Assembly: GCF_016466415.2 (NCBI RefSeq)
Contig: NZ_CP066771.1
Span: 1,798,001 to 1,862,000 of the forward strand
Source of the DNA: Ralstonia pickettii
Lineage (GTDB): Bacteria > Pseudomonadota > Gammaproteobacteria > Burkholderiales > Burkholderiaceae
DNA length: 64,000 bases
Direction of reading: 5' to 3'
This document shows positions 20,104 through 29,058 of the stretch, piece by piece. Every line of letters begins with the position of its first letter. Position 1 is the stretch's first letter. The position numbers were made by a program, and so were the translations under genes. The notes beneath the pieces are model-generated. The model saw only the letters and a program-made list of their open reading frames with translations. It did not search any database and was not told the DNA's origin.

Positions 20104-20728
20104 ATCTCCCCCGTAGATTTCTTCCCTACTCCACACCAACAAGCGAGAGCCAGGCTAGTTCTTGCGTGCGTTGCTGATTCCACTGTAGACGAATCACCGA
20201 TGATCACAAGAACGGTTGATGGCGCCGAACGGTGCACAACCAATCGCGATTGCGTTAGCGCTCGGCAGCATCAAGTGCTAAATGGACCTTGCTCGATGCA
20301 TCAGCACACGCACCCCACGACGATCGGCTACCCCGAGCGCAGCAGAAAGCGTACCCATGCCGCCTTCCCGCGCTCGCAGGTTGGTACGTAACCGATCTGC
20401 GCGAGTTCCCGCGCGCACGCTGAATACAGGAGGGGGATATCCCTGCATTTCAGTGCGCCGCCAACTGTGATAGCACCGTACTGCGCATGGCGCGCGCCTG
20501 CGGCGTTACGTTTGTAGCGGCAGCCTTTCTTGCGGTGATGCAACAACCCAGTGTGCAAAGCACGGGACGATATGCGTTTTATCGCCCGGCAGGCGCCCAC
20601 AGCTCCTGTCGGAACGACCGAAACAGATCGACCGAAGGTGTCTCTTTTTTGCCCCAGAGGCAAGTTTTGCCGGACGCGATGAAGACGCTGTCCGAAAAGC
20701 CCGCACGGAGAACGCGGACAAAGAAGCG
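20104..20728. other. non-coding interval between prkA and the first island
   Basis: About 625 bases without a gene I can support. The part next to prkA must hold its promoter; I see no confident -10/-35 pair. Short open frames exist on both strands (for example 20487-20786 and 20328-20663), but they lack recognisable domains and have no good ribosome-binding sites. The interval ends at the first tRNA-like repeat. Confidence 0.6.
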
Positions 20729-20787
20729 ACTTCTCGTCAGTTTGGTGCGTGGTGCAGGGATCGAACCCTGTAACTCAGTCGTGTGAA
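20729..20787 (-). repeat. tRNA-Val 3'-half remnant: outer junction of the furoate island
   Basis: Read on the minus strand this matches the 3' half of the intact tRNA-Val at 53196-53270, from the anticodon-loop sequence TTCACAC through a T-arm-like GGTTCGATCC to an ACCACGCACCA end. The anticodon-stem and T-stem pairings are damaged and there is no 5' half, so it is not a working tRNA. The flanking bases 20729-20740 are also nearly the same as 31141-31152. It is the expected scar of integration into a tRNA 3' end. Confidence 0.7.
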
Positions 20788-20972
20788 ACGAAAATCAGCG
20801 CTTCCTAACGCCGCCTCGCCTAGACGGCGCCTCGATCCTATCTCTCAGTCGCGAGTACCGATCCCGCCACTTTTCCGCCGACGGAAGCGACCGAACACAT
20901 GGCTCACGATGCATCATTTCTGCCGGAGCACGCCCCCGTAGCCGAATGCGCCGCGCATCGGCCCCCACTGCG

Positions 20973-21875
20973 CTACGCCATCCCCGAAACGCGCTTGATT
21001 TCTTCGGTCACGATTGCAATCAACGCCTCGGTCGCCGTGCTTAACGGCCGCTGAGGATGGCTGACGCAGACCAGATGCCGCACGATGCGCGGCGCGACAA
21101 TGGTATGCATGCGCAGCCGTCCCTCTTCCACGGCACGCTGCACCACGATGCGCGGCAACACAGTGGCGAAACGCGTAGCTTCAACGAACTGCACGATGGT
21201 CCCAAGGATGTCGATTTCGAACTTTGGCGCCAGCGTGACGTCATGCGCCTGCGTGGCAGTATCCAATACCACGCGCAGGCCGTGCGACTTCGTCGGTAAC
21301 ACAAGCTCCAGTCCAGGCAGTTTCGCCATTTCCACCGATTCCGGTAATTCAGGGCCATTTGCGACACTCGTCACTAGCACCATCTCTTCGTCATGCAGGG
21401 ACTGCACCTGCAGCGCCAGCCGACCACGTTGGCGATGGACCACCGCTGCATCGAGCTGGCCAGCGGAAACAAGGTTGATCAGTGCCGTGCTGAAGCCATC
21501 TGCCACAGACACCTCTACGTTCGGATAGCTCGCGTTAAAGCGGGCCAGGGCTCCGACCAGCACGCTCTCTGTCTCGGAAGCCACCATGCCGATCGTGATG
21601 CGGCCGGCCATATGCTCCTCGCGCTGCATCATCTGCTGCCGGGCACTCGCGAGATCGCGCACGATGGGTAGAAAAAGTCGGTGCATCATCCGGCCGGCGG
21701 CAGTTGGCGCCATACCGTGCGGGATGCGTTCAAAAAGCTTCTGTCCGAACTCATCCTCGAGCTTGGCTATCTGCATGCTCAGGGCCGGCTGCACGATATT
21801 CATCCGCTTGGCTGCCCGCGTGACAGAGCCTTCTTCGAAAAGCGCGATGAAGTACTGAATTTGCTTGAGATCCAT
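20973..21875 (-). CDS. LysR-family regulator of the furoate operon
   Basis: A 300-residue LysR-type regulator. The N-terminal winged helix-turn-helix is clear (MDLKQIQYFIALFEEGSVTR then AAKRMNIVQPALSMQIAKLE); the rest is a periplasmic-binding-like effector domain. The start at 21875 gives the standard family N-terminus; no strong ribosome-binding site is seen, and a longer start at 21959 is possible. It is divergent from the molybdenum hydroxylase operon with a 277-base shared promoter region, the usual LysR arrangement, and corresponds in position to HmfR1 of furfural degraders. The effector is inferred (furoate or furoyl-CoA). Confidence 0.85.
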   Translation of the reverse strand: MDLKQIQYFIALFEEGSVTRAAKRMNIVQPALSMQIAKLEDEFGQKLFERIPHGMAPTAAGRMMHRLFLPIVRDLASARQQMMQREEHMAGRITIGMVASETESVLVGALARFNASYPNVEVSVADGFSTALINLVSAGQLDAAVVHRQRGRLALQVQSLHDEEMVLVTSVANGPELPESVEMAKLPGLELVLPTKSHGLRVVLDTATQAHDVTLAPKFEIDILGTIVQFVEATRFATVLPRIVVQRAVEEGRLRMHTIVAPRIVRHLVCVSHPQRPLSTATEALIAIVTEEIKRVSGMA

Positions 21876-22032
21876 ATTCGGATGGGTATGAACGGTACCG
21901 CGTGCGGCATCAATCTTTGCGGTCCCTGCGACGATGGTCATGGCACCCCATGCCATCAATTATGAGACACAGCGGTTCCATCCCCGTCGGCGCCCGTGCT
22001 GGAAGTGCGCGAAAGCAGGTATCAGAATAAAT

Positions 22033-22069
22033 TATTTTGTTGATCATAAAATAGTATTAGAAGTTATAT
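22033..22069 (+). promoter_or_regulatory. candidate LysR box and promoter of the furoate operon
   Basis: A perfect 6-bp inverted repeat TATTTT (22033-22038) / AAAATA (22048-22053) with a 9-base spacer fits the A/T-rich LysR operator pattern. It overlaps a possible -35 TTGATC (22040-22045), 18 bases from a -10-like TTATAT (22064-22069). The block is strikingly AT-rich in a GC-rich region. Position between divergent regulator and operon supports the call; the boxes are inferred. Confidence 0.5.
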
Positions 22070-22152
22070 CTTGCTCTCACTAATCTGCGATGCACGTTAC
22101 GCGGTCGCGCCGATCCTCCGGCGCAATCCCGACGCGTACAACGGAGTCGCAA

Positions 22153-25100
22153 ATGAAGAGATTCGATGCTGGCGAGACGACCGGCACGGCGCAGGAGACA
22201 CAGCAGACAACGGGGCAGCCCTACGTCGGCCGCCCGATGCAGCGCGTCGAAGATGCAGCCATCCTTACGGGCCGCGGTCGCTATGCCGACGACCTCGGCG
22301 TAAAACCCGGCACCCTCCACGCCGCCATACTTCGCTCGCCACACGCGCACGCCGAACTCGGTCTGATTGACTTCGCCGCCGCGCTGAAGGCGCCGGGGGT
22401 TCGCGCGGTGCTGACCGGGGCCGACCTGCCAGCCTGGTCCAAGCCCTTCGTGGTGGGGGTCAAAGCGCCGATGGAGCAATGGGCACTGGCAATGGACCGC
22501 GTGCGATACGTCGGTGAGCCAGTCGCCGTGGTCGTGGCTGAGAGCCGTGCCTTGGCCGAAGACGCACTCGACCTTGTGCGGGTGGATTACCGTGTGCTGC
22601 CACCCGTGGTGTCAATCGAAGCCGCAATAGCCGACGCCGCGCCCCAACTGCACAGTGGCCTGGGTAGCAACGTCGCCAGCGATCGTCATTTCCGCTACGG
22701 TGACCCGGAGGCGGCGTTTGCCACCGCACCGCATCGCGTTTCGCTGACTGTGCACTACCCGCGCAACACATGCACGCCCATCGAGTGCGGCGTGGTCATT
22801 GCCGAGCATCTGCCGGGTAACGAGGGCTACCAGGTCACCTCGAACTTCATGGGGCCGTTCTCGCTGCACGCCGTGATGGCGATGGCCCTGCAGGTGTCGG
22901 CCAACCATCTGCGCCACATCGCTCCCCGCGATTCCGGGGGCAGCTTCGGCGTGAAGCAGGCCGTATTCCCCTACGTGGTCTTGATGTGCCTCGCCTCGCG
23001 CAAGGCCGGCGCGCCAGTGAAATGGGTCGAGGACAGACTCGAACACCTGAGTGCAGCGACCTCGGCCACCGCGCGTCTGTCCACCATCGAAGCTGCCGTC
23101 GAAGCGGATGGCCGGATCGTCGCTCTTGATTACGATCAGCTCGAAGACTGCGGTGGCTACCTGCGCGCGCCGGAGCCCGCGACCTTCTACCGGATGCACG
23201 GTGTACTGACGGGCGCTTACGCAATTCCCAACCTGCGCGTGCGCAACCGCGTTGTGCTAACCAACAAGACGCCTACCGGCCTCGTACGCGGTTTCGGCGG
23301 ACCGCAGGTGTATTTCGCGCTTGAGCGGCTCGTGCAGCGGATCTCGATCGAACTCAACCTCGATCCGCTCGACGTCTACCGACGTAACTTCGTTCCGTCC
23401 AACGCCTTTCCCTACCGCGCTGCAGCCGGCGCGCTGCTCGATTCCGGCAACTACCAACTGGCGATGTCTCGCGCGCTCGAAACAGGCGCCTACGACGAAC
23501 TGAAGCGCCGCCGAGACATCGCGCGGGCCGAAGGGCGGCTCTATGGCATCGGCTTTGCGGCGATTGTCGAGCCCTCGGTGTCGAACATGGGCTACATCAC
23601 GACTGCCACGCCGGCCGAGGCACGCCGCAAGGCCGGCCCGAAGAACGGCGCCATTGCAAGCGCCACGGTCAGCGTCGACCTGCTGGGCGGTGTGGTGGTG
23701 ACGATTGCGTCCACGCCCGCCGGGCAGGGCCACATGACTGTCTGCGCGCAGGTCGTGGCCGACGTGCTTGGCATCGACCCGGCCGAGGTCATCGTCAATG
23801 TCGAATTCGATACCCACAAAGACGCATGGTCGGTGGCCGCCGGCAATTATTCCAGCCGGTTTGCGGGAGCCGTGGCAGGCACGGTCCATCTGGCCGCAAC
23901 ACGCGTTCGCGACAAGCTGGCCCGCATCGTGGCCTCGCAACTCGACTGCGACCCAGCCGAACTGATCTTCGCCGAGGGGCGCATTACGCGCAGAGATGCC
24001 CCCGAGACCGCCGTGGTGTTTGCCCGCGCTGCGAGCAATGCGCCGCACTGGTCGCCGCAATTGCTGCCTGCCGGTGAGGAACCGGGCCTGCGCGAAACCG
24101 TGTTCTGGTCACCGCCAAACCTTGACGCACCGGACGAGCAGGACCGTATCAACACGTCCGCATGCTATGGCTTCGCGTTCGACCTGTGCGGCCTGGAAAT
24201 CGACCGTGCCACCGGGCGCGTCCGCATTGACCGCTACGTGACAGCGCACGACGCCGGCAAGCTGCTCAACCCTGCGCTCGCCGACGGCCAGATTCGCGGC
24301 GCGTTCGCACAAGGGCTGGGCGCAGCGCTGATGGAGGAGTTCCGCTACGGCCCCGATGGCAGCTTCCAGTCCGGCACGTTGGCGGACTACCTGTTGCCCA
24401 CAACCTGCGAGGTGCCCGATCCGATGATCGTGCATCTGGAGACACCGAGTCCGTTCACGCCGCTCGGGGCCAAGGGGCTCGGCGAAGGCAACAACATGAG
24501 CACGCCGCCATGCATCGCCAATGCTGTAGCCGACGCCCTCGGAGTGCGGGATATCCGGTTGCCTCTGACGCCCGCCAAGGTCATGGCGATGATCGGTCTC
24601 GAAGACCCCCCGCCATCGCGCCTCGAACTGGCGGAAACGGCAACGGCTGCCGCCACCGGAGGCAAAGAAAGGTCCAAGGGCGCAAAGGCTCTGAGTGCAC
24701 GCGGAACGGTTGATTTGGATGCACCGCCCGAGGCCGTATTCGCTGTTCTACTCGACCCGCAAGCTCTGGCCCAGGTCGTACCTGGTTGCCACGTGTTGGA
24801 GCCGATCGGAGACAACCGCTACCGCGCCGACGTGACCGTAGGGGTGGGCATGATCAAAGCGCGCTACGAAGCCGAGATTGCGCTGTCCGACCTCGAACCC
24901 CCGCACCGGCTGCGACTGTCGGGGGCCGGCCTGTCGTCGCTTGGCAGCGCACGTGGCTCGGGCATGGTCGAGCTGGCGCCGCACGAGGGTGGCACTCGTC
25001 TCACGTACGACTATGAGGCCGAGGTATCCGGTAAGGTCGCAGCGGTCGGCGGCCGCATGCTTGAAGGCGCGGCCAAGGTGGTGCTGCGCCAGTTGTTTGA

Positions 25101-25188
25101 ATCCCTGGGCCGGCAAGCGGGCGGCAAGCCAGTACGCAAACCAGGTTGGATCGCGCGGCTGCTCGCGCTTTTTGGAGCCCGGCGATGA
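22153..25188 (+). CDS. hmfA: 2-furoyl-CoA dehydrogenase, molybdenum large subunit with C-terminal SRPBCC domain
   Basis: Xanthine-oxidase-family catalytic subunit of 1011 residues. Residues about 20-140 are the Ald_Xan a/b hammerhead (VGRPMQRVEDAAILTGRGRY). The molybdopterin-binding part shows GPQVYFALERLVQR, ASTPAGQGHMTVCAQVVADV and, near the end, GAKGLGEGNNMSTPP with the presumed catalytic Glu. From about residue 848 a CoxG-like SRPBCC domain is fused (GTVDLDAPPEAVFAVLLDPQ). The start at 22153 has CGGAG 7 bases upstream. Together with hmfB and hmfC it would hydroxylate furoyl-CoA at C5 using water. Substrate is inferred from operon order. Confidence 0.8.
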   Translation: MKRFDAGETTGTAQETQQTTGQPYVGRPMQRVEDAAILTGRGRYADDLGVKPGTLHAAILRSPHAHAELGLIDFAAALKAPGVRAVLTGADLPAWSKPFVVGVKAPMEQWALAMDRVRYVGEPVAVVVAESRALAEDALDLVRVDYRVLPPVVSIEAAIADAAPQLHSGLGSNVASDRHFRYGDPEAAFATAPHRVSLTVHYPRNTCTPIECGVVIAEHLPGNEGYQVTSNFMGPFSLHAVMAMALQVSANHLRHIAPRDSGGSFGVKQAVFPYVVLMCLASRKAGAPVKWVEDRLEHLSAATSATARLSTIEAAVEADGRIVALDYDQLEDCGGYLRAPEPATFYRMHGVLTGAYAIPNLRVRNRVVLTNKTPTGLVRGFGGPQVYFALERLVQRISIELNLDPLDVYRRNFVPSNAFPYRAAAGALLDSGNYQLAMSRALETGAYDELKRRRDIARAEGRLYGIGFAAIVEPSVSNMGYITTATPAEARRKAGPKNGAIASATVSVDLLGGVVVTIASTPAGQGHMTVCAQVVADVLGIDPAEVIVNVEFDTHKDAWSVAAGNYSSRFAGAVAGTVHLAATRVRDKLARIVASQLDCDPAELIFAEGRITRRDAPETAVVFARAASNAPHWSPQLLPAGEEPGLRETVFWSPPNLDAPDEQDRINTSACYGFAFDLCGLEIDRATGRVRIDRYVTAHDAGKLLNPALADGQIRGAFAQGLGAALMEEFRYGPDGSFQSGTLADYLLPTTCEVPDPMIVHLETPSPFTPLGAKGLGEGNNMSTPPCIANAVADALGVRDIRLPLTPAKVMAMIGLEDPPPSRLELAETATAAATGGKERSKGAKALSARGTVDLDAPPEAVFAVLLDPQALAQVVPGCHVLEPIGDNRYRADVTVGVGMIKARYEAEIALSDLEPPHRLRLSGAGLSSLGSARGSGMVELAPHEGGTRLTYDYEAEVSGKVAAVGGRMLEGAAKVVLRQLFESLGRQAGGKPVRKPGWIARLLALFGARR

Positions 25189-26000
25189 AACCCCCCGCCT
25201 TTGACTATCTGCGCGCAGAGTCCACGCAGCATGCGCTGGAAGCGCTCGCCCATGCAGGTGAAGACGCCCGTGTACTTGCCGGAGGCCAGTCGCTGATGGC
25301 CGTGCTGAACATGCGCCTCGCGCAGCCGCAACTGCTGGTCGATATCTCTCGCACGCATGATCTGAACGCCGTGCGAGTCGAAGACGGCTACCTGGAAGTA
25401 AGCGCTGCGGCCACACAGGGCAACGTGGAGTGGCGTCCGTCGCTCGCCAACGAGGTGCCGCTGCTGGCGCTGGCTTTCCCGCACATCTCGCATTTCCAGA
25501 TTCGCAACCGCGGCACGGTGTGCGGCTCCATTGCCCACGCCGACCCGAGCGCCGAGCTGCCACTGGTGCTCACTGCGCTCGACGGACAAGTGGTGCTGCG
25601 TTCGCTGCGCCGCCGCCGCGTGATGCAGGCCACCGATTTCTTTCAGGGAATGCTGATGACCGCGCGCGAGCCTGACGAGCTGGTTGAAGCCGTGCGCTTC
25701 CCGTTGCGGCAGCCCGGTGCGCGCTACGGCTTCACTGAGTTCTCGGCCCGCCATGGCGACTTTGCCCTGGTGGCGTGCGCGGCCATCGTCACCGACGATG
25801 CCATCGCCCTTGCCGTGGGCGGAGTAGCAGACCGGCCGGTGCTCGAGCGTTGGCCGCGCCTGCAAGGCAAGGCACTTACGGAGGCCATCAACGATTTCAG
25901 TTGGAAATTGGGCGCGCAAGACGACGCCCATGTCAGCGCGCAGTACCGCCGCCACCTCGTGCGGCAACTGGGCATGCGCGCAATCGAGGAGGCAAGATGA
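25185..26000 (+). CDS. hmfB: 2-furoyl-CoA dehydrogenase, FAD subunit
   Basis: Medium, FAD-binding subunit of the molybdenum hydroxylase, 271 residues. CoxM-type motifs are present: the pyrophosphate-binding VLAGGQSLMAVLNMRLAQPQ and the second FAD motif FQIRNRGTVCGSIAHADPSA. It passes electrons from the [2Fe-2S] centres of HmfC to an acceptor. Its ATG overlaps the hmfA stop (ATGA), so translation is coupled. The function follows from the family; furoyl-CoA specificity is inferred. Confidence 0.82.
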   Translation: MKPPAFDYLRAESTQHALEALAHAGEDARVLAGGQSLMAVLNMRLAQPQLLVDISRTHDLNAVRVEDGYLEVSAAATQGNVEWRPSLANEVPLLALAFPHISHFQIRNRGTVCGSIAHADPSAELPLVLTALDGQVVLRSLRRRRVMQATDFFQGMLMTAREPDELVEAVRFPLRQPGARYGFTEFSARHGDFALVACAAIVTDDAIALAVGGVADRPVLERWPRLQGKALTEAINDFSWKLGAQDDAHVSAQYRRHLVRQLGMRAIEEAR

Positions 26001-26572
26001 GTAAAACCAAGAAAGGCGGCGCGCCATCCAATGCGCTTTCTGTGATGCGGCGACAGGAGCACCACCGCATCGCCCTGACATTGAACGGCAGCGCGCGTAC
26101 CGGCCTGTGTGCGCCGCGCGAGTTGCTATCCGACTTCCTGCGCCATGAGCTCGGCGCCACCGGCACCCACGTTGGTTGTGAGCATGGCGTATGCGGTGCG
26201 TGCACGGTGCGTGTGGACGGCGTGGCTTCCCGCTCCTGCCTGATGCTGGCCGTGCAGGCGGACGGTCGTGCAGTCGACACCGTCGAAGGCCTCGCCACGC
26301 ACGAAGGTTTGAGCGATTTACAGGAGGCTTTCCGCCGCCATCACGCCCTGCAATGCGGCTTCTGCACGGCAGGCATCCTGATGTCGTGCGCAGACTATCT
26401 GGAGCGCGTGCCCGAGCCGACTGAGGCGCAAGTGCGCGAGATGTTGTCCGGTCATCTGTGCCGCTGTACCGGCTACACACCGATCGTTGCCGCCGTCCTT
26501 GACGTCGCCGCCAGCCGCGCAGGGGCACGCCCGATTTCAGCGCCGGTTTCCGAGGAGACCAGCAATGCTTGA
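25997..26572 (+). CDS. hmfC: 2-furoyl-CoA dehydrogenase, [2Fe-2S] subunit
   Basis: Small iron-sulfur subunit of 191 residues. The plant-ferredoxin-type cluster ligands are in GCEHGVCGACTVRVDGVASR followed by SCL; the second cluster ligands are in QCGFCTAGILMSCADYL and GHLCRCTGYTPIV. The first 30 residues are a basic extension before the family core. The ATG overlaps the hmfB stop (ATGA) and has GAGGAGG upstream. It completes the molybdenum hydroxylase with HmfA and HmfB. No molybdopterin-cytosine insertion factor (XdhC/CoxF type) is encoded in the cluster, so maturation must rely on genes elsewhere. Confidence 0.85.
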   Translation: MSKTKKGGAPSNALSVMRRQEHHRIALTLNGSARTGLCAPRELLSDFLRHELGATGTHVGCEHGVCGACTVRVDGVASRSCLMLAVQADGRAVDTVEGLATHEGLSDLQEAFRRHHALQCGFCTAGILMSCADYLERVPEPTEAQVREMLSGHLCRCTGYTPIVAAVLDVAASRAGARPISAPVSEETSNA

Positions 26573-28118
26573 TCTCGGCCGCACATTCCTGCAGAGCGTG
26601 GAGCGCAGCCCCAACGCTCTCGCCATAGTCGACGGGGACCTGAAACTCTCCTATGCGCAATGGCTGACGCGCATCCAGAGCGTGGCCGCAGGCCTGCTTG
26701 ACCTTGGCCTGCGCCCTGGCGAACGCCTGCTTGCCATCCTGCAGAACCGCTGGGAGATGGCGACCCTTCACTGGGCTTGCCAGTTCACCGGGATCGTCAT
26801 CGTCCCGCTGAATTGGCGCGCCAAGCCGGACGAGCTCGACTATTGCGTATGTGACGCAGACGCAAAAGCACTGGTCTTCGAGCCAGTCAGTGCAGACGCC
26901 GTTCTCGGCAGTCCTGCCGCGATGAAAATCCTCCGCATCGCACTGGACGGCGCACCACACTCTTCGCTGTCATTTGACACCCTGCTGGGCGCCGCGCCAC
27001 GGCCAGACAGCGTCCTGCCCGAAGCTGATGACGTCTCGCTCATGTTGTACACCTCGGGCACAACTGGACGGCCAAAGGGCGTGCCCCGCCGCCACAGGCA
27101 AGAGCGCGCAGCTGCGTTGGCGCACGTCGCTCAGAACCTGTACCGGCGAGGCGAGCGTACGCTCGGGGTGATGCCGCTGTATCACACGATGGGCGTGCGC
27201 TCCTTGCTGGCGATGGCACTGGTGGACGGTCTTTTCGTCTGCGTGCGGCGCTGGAGTCCGTCTCAGACGCTGCAAGCGATCGCTGATCATCGCGTGAGCT
27301 GTCTCTACCTCGTCCCCACGCTCTACCACGACCTGCTGGCCGATCCGGGCTTTGACGCGTTACGGGTGCGCTCAGTCACCAAGCTCGGCTTCGCCGGTGC
27401 CGCCATGAATGACGGTCTGCTGAAGCGGCTGGAGCAGGCGTTCCACCCAGAGCTGTTCGTTAACCACTACGGCTCGTCCGAGGTCTACACGTTCAGTGTC
27501 GAACAGCGCGCGGCGGGCAAGCCCGGCAGCGCGGGTCGCGCTGGGTTCAATACACGACTGCGCCTAGTCCGCTTGGACACCAACTCGCCGGATGCGGTGG
27601 TGGCCCCTGGCGAAGAAGGGCAGATCATCGTCGAACTGCGCGGCGACGAAGCCTTTGAGGGGTACTGGAATCGCGACGATGCCAACGCGAAGTCCCTGCG
27701 CCAGGGCTGGTACTTCACCGGTGACACCGGCTACTTCGACGCAGAGGGGGATCTATTCGTCAGTGGCCGCGTGGACGACATGATCATCAGCGGAGGCGAG
27801 AACATCTCGCCTGCCGATATCGAATCGGTCCTCTCCCTGCACCCTGCCGTGGATGAGGTCGCCGTAGCCGGTTTGCCGGACCCGCGCTGGGGCCAAAAAG
27901 TCGTCGCTTTCGTCAAGCCGCACGACGACGTAGATGCCAACACACTGGATGCCTATTGCCGCGACTCCGAACTGGCCAATTTCAAGCGCCCGCGCGACTA
28001 CGTATTCGTAGCCGATATCCCAAAGTCACCGGTCGGCAAGATCCTGCGCCGCAAGCTGTCGGAGGGTGAATACACCGCTCTCCCCAGCCCTTCTTCCCAC
28101 GATCTGAACAAGGAGTAA
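26565..28118 (+). CDS. hmfD: 2-furoate--CoA ligase (acyl-CoA synthetase)
   Basis: ANL-superfamily acid:CoA ligase of 517 residues that would activate 2-furoate. The P-loop-like YTSGTTGRPKGVPRRHRQER, the A5-type NHYGSSEVYTF, the hinge YFTGDTGYFDAEGDLFVSGR with VDDMIISGGENISP, and the acylation-site lysine in KSPVGKILRRKL are all there. The start at 26565 overlaps the hmfC stop by 8 bases; the reading from 26487 would overlap too far. Position directly after the dehydrogenase subunits fits hmfD of the furoate pathway. An aryl-CoA ligase for another heteroaromatic acid is the main alternative. Confidence 0.8.
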   Translation: MLDLGRTFLQSVERSPNALAIVDGDLKLSYAQWLTRIQSVAAGLLDLGLRPGERLLAILQNRWEMATLHWACQFTGIVIVPLNWRAKPDELDYCVCDADAKALVFEPVSADAVLGSPAAMKILRIALDGAPHSSLSFDTLLGAAPRPDSVLPEADDVSLMLYTSGTTGRPKGVPRRHRQERAAALAHVAQNLYRRGERTLGVMPLYHTMGVRSLLAMALVDGLFVCVRRWSPSQTLQAIADHRVSCLYLVPTLYHDLLADPGFDALRVRSVTKLGFAGAAMNDGLLKRLEQAFHPELFVNHYGSSEVYTFSVEQRAAGKPGSAGRAGFNTRLRLVRLDTNSPDAVVAPGEEGQIIVELRGDEAFEGYWNRDDANAKSLRQGWYFTGDTGYFDAEGDLFVSGRVDDMIISGGENISPADIESVLSLHPAVDEVAVAGLPDPRWGQKVVAFVKPHDDVDANTLDAYCRDSELANFKRPRDYVFVADIPKSPVGKILRRKLSEGEYTALPSPSSHDLNKE

Positions 28119-28122
28119 CCAC

Positions 28123-28944
28123 ATGGATATGACCCAGGCCTTTGCATTGGCCCATCCCGATCAGCAACGACTTCAGGATCTTGACGGCTTTTTCGTTGAG
28201 ATCGACCCGGCACGCGAACGCGCGGACATCGTGTTGCACCGCCCGCCATACAACGTGATTTCAATGGCCGCCCGCGACCAGCTGCGCGCAGTGTTTGAGG
28301 CACTGGACGCCGACGACCGCGTGCGCGTCATCGTCGTGCGTGCGTTGGGCGCGCATTTTTCCAGCGGCGGCGATATCAAGGGCTTCCTGGAAGCCTCGCC
28401 CGAGCATGTTTCCAAGCTGGCGTGGAACGTGGCCGCACCGGCACGCTGCAGCAAACCCGTCATCGCAGCAAACCAAGGTTACTGCTTTGGCGTGGGCTTT
28501 GAACTGTCGCTGGCGTGCGACTTCCGCATTGCCACCCATACAACCGAATACGCGCTACCGGAGCAGAAGCTCGGGCAGATTCCGGGCTCTGGTGGCTCAG
28601 CGCGGCTGCAAAAGATGGTGGGCGTGGGCCGCACCAAAGACATCGTAATGCGCTCGCGCCGTATTCCTGGCCTCCAAGCGTACGACTGGGGTATCGCCGT
28701 GGACTGCGTCGCCGACGGCGACCTGACAGCCGCGACTGACGCGCTGGTCGACGAGTTGCGCGCCTTCTCCCCTTTGGCTCAGCGCACCGCGAAAAAGCTG
28801 CTGAACGACACAGAGGACGCTCCTCTGTCGATCGCTATCGAGCTGGAGGGGCACTGCTATAGCCGCCTTCGCAGCTCAGACGATTTCCGCGAGGGCGTAG
28901 AGGCATTCCATGGAAAGCGTAAGCCCGTATTTCGCGGCAGCTGA
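28123..28944 (+). CDS. hmfE: enoyl-CoA hydratase-family hydrolase of furoate degradation
   Basis: Crotonase-fold protein of 273 residues. The oxyanion-hole segments are GAHFSSGGDIKGFLEAS and IAANQGYCFGVGFELSLACD; the usual second catalytic acid region reads LGQIPGSGGSARLQKMVGVG. In furoate catabolism HmfE hydrolyses the lactone tautomer of 5-hydroxy-2-furoyl-CoA to 2-oxoglutaryl-CoA, which then yields 2-oxoglutarate; this reaction is inferred here from operon position. AAGGAG precedes the ATG, 4 bases after the hmfD stop. Last enzyme of the operon. Confidence 0.8.
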   Translation: MDMTQAFALAHPDQQRLQDLDGFFVEIDPARERADIVLHRPPYNVISMAARDQLRAVFEALDADDRVRVIVVRALGAHFSSGGDIKGFLEASPEHVSKLAWNVAAPARCSKPVIAANQGYCFGVGFELSLACDFRIATHTTEYALPEQKLGQIPGSGGSARLQKMVGVGRTKDIVMRSRRIPGLQAYDWGIAVDCVADGDLTAATDALVDELRAFSPLAQRTAKKLLNDTEDAPLSIAIELEGHCYSRLRSSDDFREGVEAFHGKRKPVFRGS

Positions 28945-29058
28945 CCGGATGGGCGGGCGGATCTGAACCGTCCGCCAAGCAAAGTGAGAAGAACGGATCG
29001 CGATGCTCATCGAGGCTTCTTAGGGCACCGCAGGTTCAGAAAACAATAGGAGACGACA

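Noticed and set aside
18277-20391. 704-residue plus-strand open frame
   Set aside because: Lies opposite prkA; composition is Arg/Leu/His-rich as in other shadows.
20741-20790. Possible complete tRNA at the island edge
   Set aside because: Only the 3' half resembles tRNA-Val; the T-stem and anticodon stem do not pair well and no 5' half exists.
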